From positions 248,001-312,000 of the forward strand of contig CBDCZP010000001.1 in NCBI GenBank assembly GCA_965224605.1: a DNA stretch of 64,000 nucleotides, written 5' to 3'. The notes below the pieces were generated by a model. That model did no database searches, was not told the DNA's origin, and saw nothing but the letters and a program-made list of their open reading frames with translations. The stretch comes from HyVt-477 sp965224605 (GTDB lineage Bacteria > Pseudomonadota > Gammaproteobacteria > Thiotrichales > Thiotrichaceae). The position numbers and the translations under genes are program-made. Shown here piece by piece: positions 50,206 through 60,093 of the stretch (its first letter is position 1; every line of letters begins with the position of its first letter).

Positions 50206-50928
50206 ATGAAAATAAAGCAAATACAGTTGTTTCTATTGTTGAGTGTAATGAGTGTAGGCGCACTTGCCTTGCCGGCTGCATTCAATGCCTCCTATTCTGT
50301 TTCAAAAAGTGGATTGACTCTAGGGGAGATGAAAACATCACTTGTTTATAAGGGTGATACCTATAAGTATTACAAAACCAGTACCTCTACAGGGTTAGTA
50401 TCATGGCTTAGTGGTGACAAAATAACTGAAAATGCGGAAGGTAAGTTTAAAGGAAACTACTTACGGTCAACCCACTATCTTTATCACCATACGAGTAAAC
50501 GTAAGAACCGAAAGGATCAGCTTAAGTTTCTAACGCCGCGAGAAGTGAAAGGCAGTTACAAAGGAGAAGCTTATAGTCTTAAAGTTCCTCATCATTCGTT
50601 AGATAGGGCTACACTAGAGCTGGCTTTAGCCAGAGATCTCGCAGCCAAGAAGAAGAGCTTGAAATATACGGTTGTTGAGCGTGGACATCATAAAGAATAT
50701 CACTTGCATAGGCAGGGAACAGAGAAGCTTACTATTGGCGGAAAAGAATATATTACCGAAAAGTTGATTGTTGTGAGAAAAGGTTCAGAGCGAAAAACTG
50801 TTTTCTGGTTAGCTAAAGAGCTGGATTACATGCCTATTAAAATAGATCATTTTGAAAAAGGTGATGCGATTGTAACAAAGCTTAAGTGGTTTAAGTTTAC
50901 AAAAAATAATAAAGTATCTGGTCGCTAA
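50206..50928 (+). CDS. DUF3108 periplasmic protein
   Basis: 240 residues. Signal peptide (MKIKQIQLFLLLSVMSVGAL, cleavage after Ala-Leu-Ala). The mature beta-rich domain starts FNASYSVSKSGLTLGEMKTS and continues with strands such as GGKEYITEKLIVVRKGSERK and YMPIKIDHFEKGDAI, the DUF3108 pattern found in envelope proteins of proteobacteria. Probably periplasmic or outer-membrane-associated. Function is not established. AGAGGACTT lies before ATG 50206. Confidence 0.82.
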   Translation: MKIKQIQLFLLLSVMSVGALALPAAFNASYSVSKSGLTLGEMKTSLVYKGDTYKYYKTSTSTGLVSWLSGDKITENAEGKFKGNYLRSTHYLYHHTSKRKNRKDQLKFLTPREVKGSYKGEAYSLKVPHHSLDRATLELALARDLAAKKKSLKYTVVERGHHKEYHLHRQGTEKLTIGGKEYITEKLIVVRKGSERKTVFWLAKELDYMPIKIDHFEKGDAIVTKLKWFKFTKNNKVSGR

Positions 50929-51088
50929 AAACCCCTCGCATAATTTTACTTCCTTGAAGCATAATTCTAGCAAGAATTTCTGATGCCAAATTTAAAAATT
51001 CTGATAGAGGGTGAGCTACATAAATATTTTTTTAACAGGTTAATGTTTAAGGTGTAGATTATGGTTAAAGTGCAAGATAACTATTTGA

Positions 51089-51971
51089 TTATCCAATCAG
51101 ATAATATTGCTTCATCAGCATAAGTAGTTCTTTGTGCCAAATCAGGGCGAGGAACCCTGCCAGTGCTAGCCAGGGGCCAAAAGGAAGAGGGTGGCTGTCT
51201 TTGGAGCGTTTGATTATCATGAGTAATATACCAAAGACTGCACCTAGAAGAGAGGAGGCGAAAATAGTGAAAGGCAGAATTTGCCATCCTCCCCCACGCA
51301 CCTAAAGCAGCGAGCAGCTTGAAATCCCCATAACCCATGCCCTCTTTGCCAGTCAGAAGGCGGAAGAGATGAAAAATGCTCCATAGTGTTAGATAGCCAA
51401 AGATAGCTCCTAATACGCTACTTCCTAGATCAGTGAAAATACCAAAGTAATTGACAATGATGCCAAGCCATAGCAACGGTAGGGTTAGATTATCCGGAAG
51501 CAACATGGTTTTCGCATCAATGAGCGAAAGTGTGATCAGTGTCCAAATGAAAAACAAAATGGTAATGGTTTGTACCGTTGCGCCAAATTTCCAGGCGGCT
51601 AACAGAGAAAGGCAGACAGTAAACAGTTCTATCAGTGGGTATTGGATAGATATGTGGGTTTTACAAGAGTTACATTTCCCTCTTAGAAATAAATAACTTA
51701 GTACGGGAATGTTTTCCAGTGCTGTGATGACATGCCCGCAGCTTGGACATTGTGAACGCGGTACAAAAAGATTAAAAGGTTGTTTTTCTGGACTGGGTGC
51801 AGATTGTTCTTTTTCAAATAGATGTTCGCAATCTTCACGCCAACTATTTTCCAGCATGATAGGTATGCGATAAATGGCAGCATTAAGAAAACTGCCAATG
51901 AGTAATGATATTATTCCTACAGTGATGTAAAAGAAAGTTACATTCTGCTGTAGTGCGATGATGAGATCCAT
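51089..51971 (-). pseudogene. pilD: prepilin peptidase PilD with a single-base frameshift
   Basis: The intact part (about residues 1-226) holds the zinc-type CPSCGH and CNSC pairs, the first catalytic Asp in LIDAKTMLLPDNLTLPLLW and the second in the GMGYGDFKLL motif. After AALGAW the frame changes; the expected continuation GGWQILPFTIFASSLLGAVF occurs in another frame ending at 51089. The shift is at a C5 run (51291-51295; G5 in the coding strand), where four bases would restore it. Total length 883 bases equals 294 codons plus one. As read, the last membrane helices are replaced by an unrelated tail. PilD cleaves and methylates prepilins; pilB and pilC upstream are intact. Confidence 0.9.
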
Positions 51972-52081
51972 TTTAGCCCCTTAGGCTTATTTTTTTGTAG
52001 AGCCAGTATTTAAGTAGGCAAGTTTAAGCAGACAATATGCAGTGATTGAATATTATACGACACAGTAACTGGTTTTTAAGA

Positions 52082-53305
52082 TTAAATTGCGGCACCCATT
52101 TTGAAGATAGGCAAATACATGGCAACGATTAGTCCACCCACTAGAATGCCTAGAACACCCATGATCAGAGGCTCCATTTGTGCAGACAACGAGTCTACTG
52201 CATCGTCAACTTGTTCCTCAAAATAGTCAGCTACTTTATTCAACATGTCTTCCATGCGTCCAGATTCTTCCCCAATCTTGGTCATTTGCACAACCATGTT
52301 GGGGAAAACCTGTGTTGTATTCATGGCAACATTTAATTGTACGCCTTTTGATGTGTCTTCCTTAATGCGCAATGTGGCTTCTTTATAAACAACGTTACCA
52401 GTAGAGCCTGCGACTGAGTCTAAGGATTCAATGAGCGGTACACCCGATGCCGACATGGTCGCTAACGTCCGTGCAAAACGTGCAACAGATGATTTGTTGG
52501 CTAAATTGCCAAAGACAGGTGTTTTTAGCAATGCTTTGTCCAAAAAATGATTAAATTTTTCAGAACGTTGTCTAGCCTGCTTGAAGACAAACCCGAACGC
52601 AATAACCATACCTAATGGAAGCCACCAGGTTGCTTGTAGCCATTCAGACATATCAACCACCATCTGAGTAAATGCGGGTAAGTTTGCACCAAAACCTTCA
52701 AAGAGGTCTTTAAATTGCGGGATTACAAATATAAGCATGATAGTGGTTACAATAACCGCAGCAATGACAACCATTAGAGGGTACATCATGGCCTTTTTGA
52801 TTTTTGCTTTGATGTTTTCGGTTTTTTCCTTGTAGGTTGCAACTTTCTCTAGCATATCCTCAAGCGTTCCTGCGGTTTCACCGGCACCCACCAGATTGAC
52901 AAACAATTCATCAAAGTATTTGGGATGATTAGCCAATGCTCCTGCAAGATCACTACCACTAGCGATATCTTTTGCTATGGCATTGATTAAGTCTTGCATG
53001 GAGGGGTTCTCCTGTCCTGAAGAGATGATGTCCAATGATTGGATCAGTGGGATGCCTGAGCGCATCATTGATGTCAGTTGTCTCGCAAAATGGGCAATGT
53101 CGGCGGGTTTAATGGCCTTTTTGTTAAGGGATTTTCGCTTAGTCTTGATGTAGCGAATTTTAATACCTTTACGGCGCAAGGTAGCTTTTAACATATTGGC
53201 ATTGAGCGCGCGATCTTCGCCGCGAATTTTTACGCCGTCTTTATTTTTTCCTTCCCAGATAAAAGTGGGTTGGTCGAGTGATGTTTGTGCAATTGAAGTA
53301 GCCAT
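52082..53305 (-). CDS. pilC: type IV pilus inner-membrane platform protein
   Basis: 407 residues. Platform protein that couples the PilB motor to pilin assembly. Two GspF/PilC domains are present: the first with HFARQLTSMMRSGIPLIQSL and the second with ARFARTLATMSASGVPLIES, each followed by long helices. Three membrane spans (about 178-200, 228-245 and 380-400) fit the family. It starts 5 bases after pilB and is followed by the frameshifted pilD at 110 bases. Homologous to GspF of type II secretion, but the full gene set and order point to pili. Confidence 0.95.
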   Translation of the reverse strand: MATSIAQTSLDQPTFIWEGKNKDGVKIRGEDRALNANMLKATLRRKGIKIRYIKTKRKSLNKKAIKPADIAHFARQLTSMMRSGIPLIQSLDIISSGQENPSMQDLINAIAKDIASGSDLAGALANHPKYFDELFVNLVGAGETAGTLEDMLEKVATYKEKTENIKAKIKKAMMYPLMVVIAAVIVTTIMLIFVIPQFKDLFEGFGANLPAFTQMVVDMSEWLQATWWLPLGMVIAFGFVFKQARQRSEKFNHFLDKALLKTPVFGNLANKSSVARFARTLATMSASGVPLIESLDSVAGSTGNVVYKEATLRIKEDTSKGVQLNVAMNTTQVFPNMVVQMTKIGEESGRMEDMLNKVADYFEEQVDDAVDSLSAQMEPLIMGVLGILVGGLIVAMYLPIFKMGAAI

Positions 53306-53310
53306 AATAT

Positions 53311-55035
53311 TTAGTCTTTTGTTACTCGTTCTAATTCTTGTAATGAAATAACGCCAGCTCTTGCTTTTCTAAGGGCTGATTGGCGTAGGTCAGAAATACC
53401 TTCTTTCTGTGCTTGATCTGCTATATCCATTGCGTTTTTACCGTCCATAACCATGCGCCCCATTAGTTGGGAAATAGGCATGATTTGATAGATACCCACG
53501 CGTCCTTTGTAACCACTGGAACAGGAGCTACAACCCACCGGGCCATATAATTTTAGATTTGGGATTTCTTCTTTCTTGAATCCAAGTGTTAATAGCGCAT
53601 CGTCAGGGATGTCGGCTGGTTCTTTACATTCTTTACACAAGCGACGAGCTAGTCGTTGCGCAACAATGAGGTGGACAGTAGAGGCAATGTTAAAAGGTTT
53701 GACCCCCATGTTAATCAGGCGGGTTAGGGTCTCAGGTGCGCTGTTGGTATGTAATGTTGAGAGTACTAAATGCCCTGTTTGAGCGGCTTTCATGGCAATA
53801 TCTGCCGTTTCAAGGTCTCGAATCTCACCGACCATGATGATGTCAGGGTCTTGCCGTAAAAAAGATTTGAGAGCGGCTGAAAAATCTAAACCAGCCTTGG
53901 GGTCAACATTTACCTGGTTAACACCTGGAAGCTGAATTTCACAGGGATCTTCCGCAGTGGCAATATTCTTCTCTGATGTATTGAGTATGTTAAGGCCAGT
54001 ATACAAAGTTACGGTCTTACCACTACCCGTCGGGCCAGTAACCAAAATCATGCCATCTGGTTTGCTGAGTGCATTAAGTAATGCTTCTTTTTGTTCAAGT
54101 TCAAAGCCCAACATGTCGACACCTAGGGATGCGCTGGATGAGTCCAGTATCCGCATAACAATTTTTTCACCATATAAGGTGGGTAGTGTACTTACACGAA
54201 AATCAATAAACTTATCTTCACTGACTTTAAAATGTATGCGCCCATCTTGTGGTTTTCTTTTTTCAGACATGTTCAACCGGGACATCACTTTAATTCGGGC
54301 TGTTAATCTACGAGATATTTTCTTGGGGGGAGTTGCGATAACCTGCAAAATGCCGTCTATTCGATAACGGATGCGTAAGAGTTTTTCATAAGGCTCGATG
54401 TGGATATCCGATACGCCTTTTTTTATCGCATGAGATAGTAGTTCATTAACAAACTTAATAACATCTATGCCAGTATCATCCTCTTCCTCTTCTTCTTCCT
54501 TGCTTTCCATCTCATAAGTATCAATAGCGAGATCTTGTTCAGCAGTTTTGGATGAAACCGTCATGCCTAAGCGTTCAGCATCATCTGAATTTCCACCTGA
54601 GCTGTTGCGAAGGAGTGCTTGTAATTTGTTGTATTCGATAATGACCGGTTCAGCTACCAGACCTGTGGCGAATTTTATATCATCCAGATTAGAAAGATAA
54701 TGCGGGTCAGCAACACCGACATGGATGCCCTTGCCTAGTTTAAATATAGGTAGAAGTTGTAGTTTTCGTGCTTGATCAAGAGGTAAAACATCTCTAACGT
54801 CATCGGTGATCTCAATGGCATCAACATCAGCAATATTTAGGCCATATTCTGCGCTACACATAAGCGCAATATCTTCTTGATTAACCAGACGTCGTTGTAT
54901 TAAGTAGGTCGCAATAGGTGTGTTTTCAGTTTGCGCTTCTTTGACGGCTTCACTTGCATTATCATGCGAGATTTTGCCTTGATCAAGAAGGCGCTTAACC
55001 AAGCTAGGGAAAACAATGGTGTCTGCAACAGTCAT
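53311..55035 (-). CDS. pilB: type IV pilus assembly ATPase
   Basis: 574 residues from ATG 55035, the start that fits PilB; a 32-residue upstream extension to 55131 is rich in Asn and unlikely. Hexameric extension motor. The N-terminal GspE_N domain (about 10-170) is followed by an acidic stretch (ESKEEEEEEDDTGI) and the ATPase: SDIHIEPYEKLLRIRYRIDG, Walker A LVTGPTGSGKTVTLY, Asp box GEIRDLETADIAMKAAQTGH, Walker B region, His box, and the tetra-cysteine zinc site CKECKEP with CSSC further on. First gene of the leftward pilBCD cluster. Confidence 0.95.
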   Translation of the reverse strand: MTVADTIVFPSLVKRLLDQGKISHDNASEAVKEAQTENTPIATYLIQRRLVNQEDIALMCSAEYGLNIADVDAIEITDDVRDVLPLDQARKLQLLPIFKLGKGIHVGVADPHYLSNLDDIKFATGLVAEPVIIEYNKLQALLRNSSGGNSDDAERLGMTVSSKTAEQDLAIDTYEMESKEEEEEEDDTGIDVIKFVNELLSHAIKKGVSDIHIEPYEKLLRIRYRIDGILQVIATPPKKISRRLTARIKVMSRLNMSEKRKPQDGRIHFKVSEDKFIDFRVSTLPTLYGEKIVMRILDSSSASLGVDMLGFELEQKEALLNALSKPDGMILVTGPTGSGKTVTLYTGLNILNTSEKNIATAEDPCEIQLPGVNQVNVDPKAGLDFSAALKSFLRQDPDIIMVGEIRDLETADIAMKAAQTGHLVLSTLHTNSAPETLTRLINMGVKPFNIASTVHLIVAQRLARRLCKECKEPADIPDDALLTLGFKKEEIPNLKLYGPVGCSSCSSGYKGRVGIYQIMPISQLMGRMVMDGKNAMDIADQAQKEGISDLRQSALRKARAGVISLQELERVTKD

Positions 55036-55338
55036 TTGATGAGAATAGCCCTTAGTATTGTTATTATTATTCGCTAATCTGTGTAGCAATAGTCCTTGCT
55101 GGCAAGGATGTTTATGGACGATATTGTACAAGCTGAAGACGGATTATTGAAGAGCCGTTGGTCTAAAAGACTATTCACGTAAGTAACTTATAAGCTGATG
55201 CGGAGTTAGGTAGAGATTGTTTTTAAGTATGAGTATCGGTGTCGGGTAATGTGATGGGTATGTATTCTTAACGCGATTGATACTATCCTTAAGAAAGTGT
55301 GTTGTATTTTTCGGGATGGTAATTATTGGAGAAAATAG

Positions 55339-55887
55339 ATGGCAGGGTCATTGCAAGATCAGTTATTAGGCATAGGGTTGGTGGATAAGAAGAAGGCTAA
55401 AAAGATTAGTGCGGAGAAAAGAAAGCAGGCAAAAGAAAGTCGAAAAAATAAAACGAATCTAGTGAATGAAGCGGAATTGTTAGCAGAGCAAGCAATAGCC
55501 GAAGAAAAAGAAAACAGTCGCTTGTTAAATGAAAGAAGAAAGCAAGAAGCCGAACAAAAAGCCTTTGCTGCCCAAATAAGGCAGTTAATTGAAATAAATC
55601 GTGTTGATGAGATAAAAGGTGATATTGCTTACAATTTTGTGGATGCGGGAAAAGTAAAAACTATTTATATTACGGAAACACTTCGCGGTGCTATAGGCTC
55701 TGGACGTTTGGTGATTGTGAAGTTAGCTGATGGTTATGAGCTAGTACCTTTTGAGGTGGCGAAAAAAATCAGTATGCGTGATAGTGATAGCGTTATAGAG
55801 CTTAGTAAAAATGAGAAGGGTCGTGAAAATAGTATTGTAGATGATCCCTATGCTGAATATGAAATACCTGATGATTTGATGTGGTGA
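55339..55887 (+). CDS. DUF2058 family protein (YaiL-like)
   Basis: 182 residues. The N-terminal 90 residues form a strongly charged Lys/Glu/Arg coiled-coil-like helix (SLQDQLLGIGLVDKKKAKKI), followed by a small domain with DIAYNFVDAGKVKTIYITE and DGYELVPFEVAKKI. Matches DUF2058 (E. coli YaiL, described as a nucleoprotein or polynucleotide-associated protein). Precise role unknown. GGAGAAAATAG lies before ATG 55339. Divergent from pilB. Confidence 0.88.
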   Translation: MAGSLQDQLLGIGLVDKKKAKKISAEKRKQAKESRKNKTNLVNEAELLAEQAIAEEKENSRLLNERRKQEAEQKAFAAQIRQLIEINRVDEIKGDIAYNFVDAGKVKTIYITETLRGAIGSGRLVIVKLADGYELVPFEVAKKISMRDSDSVIELSKNEKGRENSIVDDPYAEYEIPDDLMW

Positions 55888-56026
55888 TAGCTATGTGTGA
55901 TAACTCTGTATTGTTATTAGCAATCAACAGACACCAGTCGAATTCTGTGGTTGGAATAGTTGTCACGCTCTTATTTCTTTCATCCAAAAAAGCTCTGAAT
56001 GTTTTGACTCAACTTTTGGCTCAACG

Positions 56027-57427
56027 TCAAAGTGTTTCTTCTGCAAAGCCTGCCAAACGTGAGCGCTCTCCTGTTTTTAACGTGACATGTCCACCATGTT
56101 CCCAGCCTTTAAATCGGTCGACAACATAAGTGAGCCCCGATGAAGTTTCTGTGAGATAAGGCGTGTCTATTTGAGCGACATTGCCCAGGCAGACAACTTT
56201 AGTGCCGGGTCCTGCACGAGTAATCAGGGTTTTCATCTGTTTTGGGGTAAGGTTTTGAGCTTCGTCAACAATGAGGAAGCGACTTAGAAATGTTCGACCC
56301 CGCATAAAATTTAATGAACGTAATTTGATTTTATTCATTAGAAATTCGTCTGTAGCACTGCGTCCCCAGCTACCGCCACTTGTGGGTTGAGTTAATACCT
56401 CAAGATTATCCATTAAAGCACCCATCCACGGAGCCATTTTTTCTTCTTCAGTTCCGGGAAGAAAGCCAATATCGTCACCTACAGGAATGGTTACTCGTGT
56501 CATGATGATTTCTTTATAGCGTTTTCCCTCTAATGTTTGTGCCAGCCCCGCTGCTAATGCGAGTAAGGTCTTTCCTGTTCCGGCAGCACCTAGTAGCGTT
56601 ACGAAATCAACCTCTGGGTCTGTTAGTAAATTGAGGGCGAGGTTCTGTTCCATGTTTAGTGCATTGATGCCCCACACAGCGTGATGTTCCTCAGCAAAAT
56701 CTTTGATGGTCTCAATGAGAGCAAAACCATCGTCAATATCTCTCACAATGGCCTGAAAAGGCTGTTCACCTTCCAAGATGATGAATTCCCCTGGAGTCCA
56801 GTCTTTAGTCAGTGGCCCGGTTAGTCTATAAAAGGTTTTACTTTCTTCTTGCCATGAATCCATGTTTTTACTATGTGTGTCCCAGAAGTCGTCCGGCATA
56901 ATATGAAAGCCAACAGGCAACAGATCAACATCATCTAGTACTTGGTCATTGAAGTAGTCTTCAGTGTGAAGCTTAACCACACTGGCTTTAATGCGTAGAT
57001 TTATATCCTTAGAGACTAGAGTAACTTTTCGCTGAGGATGTTTTTTTTGTAATGATAATGCGATGGCAAGAATGTTGTTGTCGGGTGTGTCTCCAGGGAG
57101 GTTTTTTGGTAGCTTGCCTTCGAATGCTTCGGTTTGAAAGAAGAGACGACCACTGGCCTCTTTGGTGTTGTCAATCATGCCCTCCAATTTTATGGGCACA
57201 CCTTCTTCAATACCATTGTCATATTGTTCAATCATGGTGTCGATAAAGCGACTCACCTGACGAACATTGCGGGCAACTTCGGATAAGCCTTTCTTGCCAT
57301 GATCTAGCTCTTCTAAAACGATCATGGGGAGAAATATGTCATGTTCCTGGAAGCGAAATAATGCGGTGGGGTCGTGCATTAAGACATTGGTATCTAGAAC
57401 GAATAGACGCTTATCGTTATTAGTCAT
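56027..57427 (-). CDS. PIN-PhoH fusion ATPase (PhoH2-like)
   Basis: 466 residues. N-terminal PIN nuclease domain (about 5-140): LDTNVLMHDPTALFRF and VLEELDHGKKGLSEVARNVR carry the acidic metal site. C-terminal PhoH ATPase (about 250-460): Walker A LGAAGTGKTLLALAAG and FLIVDEAQNLTPKQMKTLIT (Walker B). Such PIN-PhoH fusions are RNA helicase-nucleases in some bacteria; regulation by phosphate is not assured. It lies 13 bases after bcp and probably shares its transcript. Confidence 0.92.
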   Translation of the reverse strand: MTNNDKRLFVLDTNVLMHDPTALFRFQEHDIFLPMIVLEELDHGKKGLSEVARNVRQVSRFIDTMIEQYDNGIEEGVPIKLEGMIDNTKEASGRLFFQTEAFEGKLPKNLPGDTPDNNILAIALSLQKKHPQRKVTLVSKDINLRIKASVVKLHTEDYFNDQVLDDVDLLPVGFHIMPDDFWDTHSKNMDSWQEESKTFYRLTGPLTKDWTPGEFIILEGEQPFQAIVRDIDDGFALIETIKDFAEEHHAVWGINALNMEQNLALNLLTDPEVDFVTLLGAAGTGKTLLALAAGLAQTLEGKRYKEIIMTRVTIPVGDDIGFLPGTEEEKMAPWMGALMDNLEVLTQPTSGGSWGRSATDEFLMNKIKLRSLNFMRGRTFLSRFLIVDEAQNLTPKQMKTLITRAGPGTKVVCLGNVAQIDTPYLTETSSGLTYVVDRFKGWEHGGHVTLKTGERSRLAGFAEETL

Positions 57428-57440
57428 GAGTTGTGCCCTG

Positions 57441-57911
57441 TTATAGTGATTTAACGGTTTCCAGAACTTCTTCTGCGTGTCCTTTCACTTTTACACCTCG
57501 CCACTCCCTGCGTAGCTTGCCTTCTTTGTCGATTAAGAAGGTGCTTCTCACTATACCCATGTATTCTTTCCCGTAGAGTTTTTTCAGTTGAATGACATCA
57601 AAAAGGGTGCAAACGGTTTCGTCTTCATCGGAGATGAGTTCAAAAGGAAAACTTTGTTTAGCCTTGAAATTTTCATGACGTTTCATGCTGTCTTTTGATA
57701 CGCCAAATATTTCTGTGTCATGTTGTAGAAATTCTTTATGAAGGTCGCGGAAGTTTTGTCCTTCTGTAGTGCAACCGGGAGTACTATCTTTTGGATAGAA
57801 ATAGATGATCAGATTGGATTTTCCTTTATAAAATGAGAGATCGAAGATGGTCTCAGATGTAGCAGGGGCAGAGAAGTTAGGGATAGCTTGTCCTTCTTTT
57901 ATTATTGTCAT
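57441..57911 (-). CDS. bcp: thiol peroxidase Bcp (peroxiredoxin Q)
   Basis: 156 residues. Reduces hydrogen and organic peroxides with thioredoxin. Peroxidatic Cys is in YFYPKDSTPGCTTEGQNFRD (about residue 47); the second Cys five residues later, typical for Bcp, is absent here (CTTEGQN rather than CTTEAC), and another Cys is in ETVCTLFDVIQ (about 100). The active-site Pro-Thr-Cys-type environment and Arg in GIVRSTFLID are kept. First gene of a leftward pair with the PhoH gene, divergent from dapA. Confidence 0.93.
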   Translation of the reverse strand: MTIIKEGQAIPNFSAPATSETIFDLSFYKGKSNLIIYFYPKDSTPGCTTEGQNFRDLHKEFLQHDTEIFGVSKDSMKRHENFKAKQSFPFELISDEDETVCTLFDVIQLKKLYGKEYMGIVRSTFLIDKEGKLRREWRGVKVKGHAEEVLETVKSL

Positions 57912-58079
57912 TGTTTTCCTTTTAGAGTGAGTTTGTGTCTTAAGTATAGTTACTTATTAGTGGCTTTCAAATATTGTCCTGTAATCAGTCCATCGTCAAA
58001 CTTGGTGAATAGTTACTTGTCTTTTTCAAAGCGCGTCAGTACTATCCGTTCCTTATTTAAAGAGTAATTTGGAGAAGCG

Positions 58080-58961
58080 ATGTTTGGCGGTAGTATGGTG
58101 GCTTTGGTCACACCTATGCTAGATCAAGGCGAGGTGGATGAAGTAGCACTAGAGAAATTAATAGCCTTTCATATAGAAAGTGGTACAGATGCCATTGTTG
58201 CTATGGGTACGACGGGTGAGTCTGCCACCTTCTCGCATCGTGAGCATACTGCCGTGGTCAAACGTATCGTTGAGATGGTGGCAGGTAAGCTTCCAGTGAT
58301 AGCGGGAACAGGATCCAATAGCACTAAAGAAGCATTAGAACTAACCGAGAAAGCAATGCAAGATGGTGCGGATGCTGCCTTGTTGGTTACGCCTTATTAT
58401 AACAAACCTACACAAGAAGGCTTATATCAGCATTATAAATACATAGCTGATAATGTGGCATTACCACAGATATTGTACAACGTGCCTGGGCGTACAGCAG
58501 TTGATATGCTTCCAGAAACGGTTGAACGCTTAGCGCCTATTTCCAATATAATCGGTATAAAAGAAGCCACAGGTGATCTGGATCGTGCAGAACGATTGAT
58601 CGATAATTGTGCAGGCCAACTTGAGATTTATAGCGGGGATGATGGTACTGCTATGGAATTGATGTTGCTGGGTGGTCAGGGTAATATTTCGGTCACAGCA
58701 AATGTAGTGCCAGCGGCCATGCATGTAATGTGTGAAGCTGCTATCAATGGCGATCGGCAGCGAGCAGAAGAGATAAATGTTCATTTAGAAGCGTTGCATA
58801 CGAATTTGTTTCTTGAAGCAAATCCGATTCCAGTAAAATGGGCTATGCATAAAATGGGTTTTGGTCAGAATGTGAATCGTTTACCATTGACCACATTTTC
58901 AGAGGAATATCATGCTGAGCTAATGGAAGCGATGCATGAGGCAGGAGTTGACATAGAGTGA
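58080..58961 (+). CDS. dapA: 4-hydroxy-tetrahydrodipicolinate synthase
   Basis: 293 residues. Condenses pyruvate and aspartate semialdehyde in lysine and diaminopimelate synthesis. TIM barrel with MGTTGESATFSHREH (Thr pair of the proton relay), LLVTPYYNKPTQEGLYQHYK, NVPGRTAVDM with the conserved Tyr just before it, and the Schiff-base Lys in IIGIKEATGDLDR (about residue 161). Start ATG 58080 follows TTTGGAGAAGCG. Its stop overlaps the GTG start of bamC by four bases (GTGA), as in other gammaproteobacteria. Confidence 0.97.
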   Translation: MFGGSMVALVTPMLDQGEVDEVALEKLIAFHIESGTDAIVAMGTTGESATFSHREHTAVVKRIVEMVAGKLPVIAGTGSNSTKEALELTEKAMQDGADAALLVTPYYNKPTQEGLYQHYKYIADNVALPQILYNVPGRTAVDMLPETVERLAPISNIIGIKEATGDLDRAERLIDNCAGQLEIYSGDDGTAMELMLLGGQGNISVTANVVPAAMHVMCEAAINGDRQRAEEINVHLEALHTNLFLEANPIPVKWAMHKMGFGQNVNRLPLTTFSEEYHAELMEAMHEAGVDIE

Positions 58962-60082
58962 AGAAATTAAATTTGAATGTAGTTATTGTAATATCTGGAT
59001 TATTGTTGCTAACCGGGTGTAGCAAAATCAATAAAGTTTTTGACAATACAGAATCGGTTAATTATAAAAAAGCAGGGAGTGTCAGTTCATTAGAAGTGCC
59101 TCCTGATTTAACAGAGCCACAATACGATTCAACCTTTGCGACTCATTCTGCAAATAGTACAGTGAGTGCAAGTACTATTAATAACGGCACCACATCAGTG
59201 GGCGCAGGTGGTTCGGGTGGTAGCGTTCAAGTGTTACCCGAAAGCAATACGGTGAGTATCAAAGGATCCGGAAATGCTCGTTGGTTGGAAGTTTCTGCAC
59301 CGGCAAATACTCTGTGGAGTAAAGTACAAGGATTCTGGACAGCCATTGGTACAGAATTGAAGCGTAATGAACCCACCGTTGGCATTATGGAGACAGGCTG
59401 GATACAAACTCGTGGAAAATTACCGCAGGGTTCAATTCAAAGAGCGCTGGGTAGTATATTGAAGAATGCGACGGATTCAGGTATTCGTGACCGTTATACC
59501 ACAAGATTTGAAAAATCATCTGCCAACCTAACTCGTATTTATATTACCCATAGAGGTGCCGAGTTAATGGTCACCGACACTGGAAATAAGTGGGAAATGA
59601 GGCCTCGTAGGGCAGTTGCAGAAGCAGAAATGTTGAACAGGCTTAAAGCATATTTGCAGGGGATCGATCCAAATACGGTTAAAGGTAAGCCTGAAGTTTC
59701 AACTCAAATAACGGGTCTAGCCATTTTGTCTACAGATAAGGCAGATCAGCCGTTGTTAAAACTTGAGGATAGTTTTGATAGAACATGGGTGAGAACAGGT
59801 TCTGCAATCACTAATCTCGGTTTTTCTTTGGAAGGTCAGAATGCATCAAAAGGTTTGTATACAGTCATATGGCAACAAGATGAAGAAAAGAAAAAAGGAT
59901 TCTTTCGTCGATTGATTTCACCCTCCGAGAAGTTTCTGGATAATGGTAGTCAATATATGATCCATGTAAGAAAACTAGATCATGGTTCAGCACTTAAAAT
60001 ATTGGATAAAAATGCAAAGCCTGTCAATAAAAAAACGGCAACAAAAATACTAGAGCGGTTTAAAACAGAATTTAATCGCTAG
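58958..60082 (+). CDS. bamC: outer-membrane assembly lipoprotein BamC
   Basis: 374 residues from a GTG start that overlaps dapA. Signal peptide with lipobox LLTGC (Cys near 21), then the unstructured BamD-binding segment with YKKAGSVSSLEVPPDLTEP. Two helix-grip domains follow (about 105-235, with NARWLEVSAPANTLWSKVQG; and about 265-370, with QPLLKLEDSFDRTWVRTGSA), as in BamC (NlpB). It is part of the Bam complex that inserts beta-barrel proteins. Gene order dapA-bamC is conserved in the class. Confidence 0.94.
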   Translation: MKKLNLNVVIVISGLLLLTGCSKINKVFDNTESVNYKKAGSVSSLEVPPDLTEPQYDSTFATHSANSTVSASTINNGTTSVGAGGSGGSVQVLPESNTVSIKGSGNARWLEVSAPANTLWSKVQGFWTAIGTELKRNEPTVGIMETGWIQTRGKLPQGSIQRALGSILKNATDSGIRDRYTTRFEKSSANLTRIYITHRGAELMVTDTGNKWEMRPRRAVAEAEMLNRLKAYLQGIDPNTVKGKPEVSTQITGLAILSTDKADQPLLKLEDSFDRTWVRTGSAITNLGFSLEGQNASKGLYTVIWQQDEEKKKGFFRRLISPSEKFLDNGSQYMIHVRKLDHGSALKILDKNAKPVNKKTATKILERFKTEFNR

Positions 60083-60093
60083 GTGTAACAGCA

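Noticed and set aside
55881..56129. Forward 82-codon open frame after the DUF2058 gene
   Set aside because: It runs antisense into the PhoH gene end and shows no protein features.
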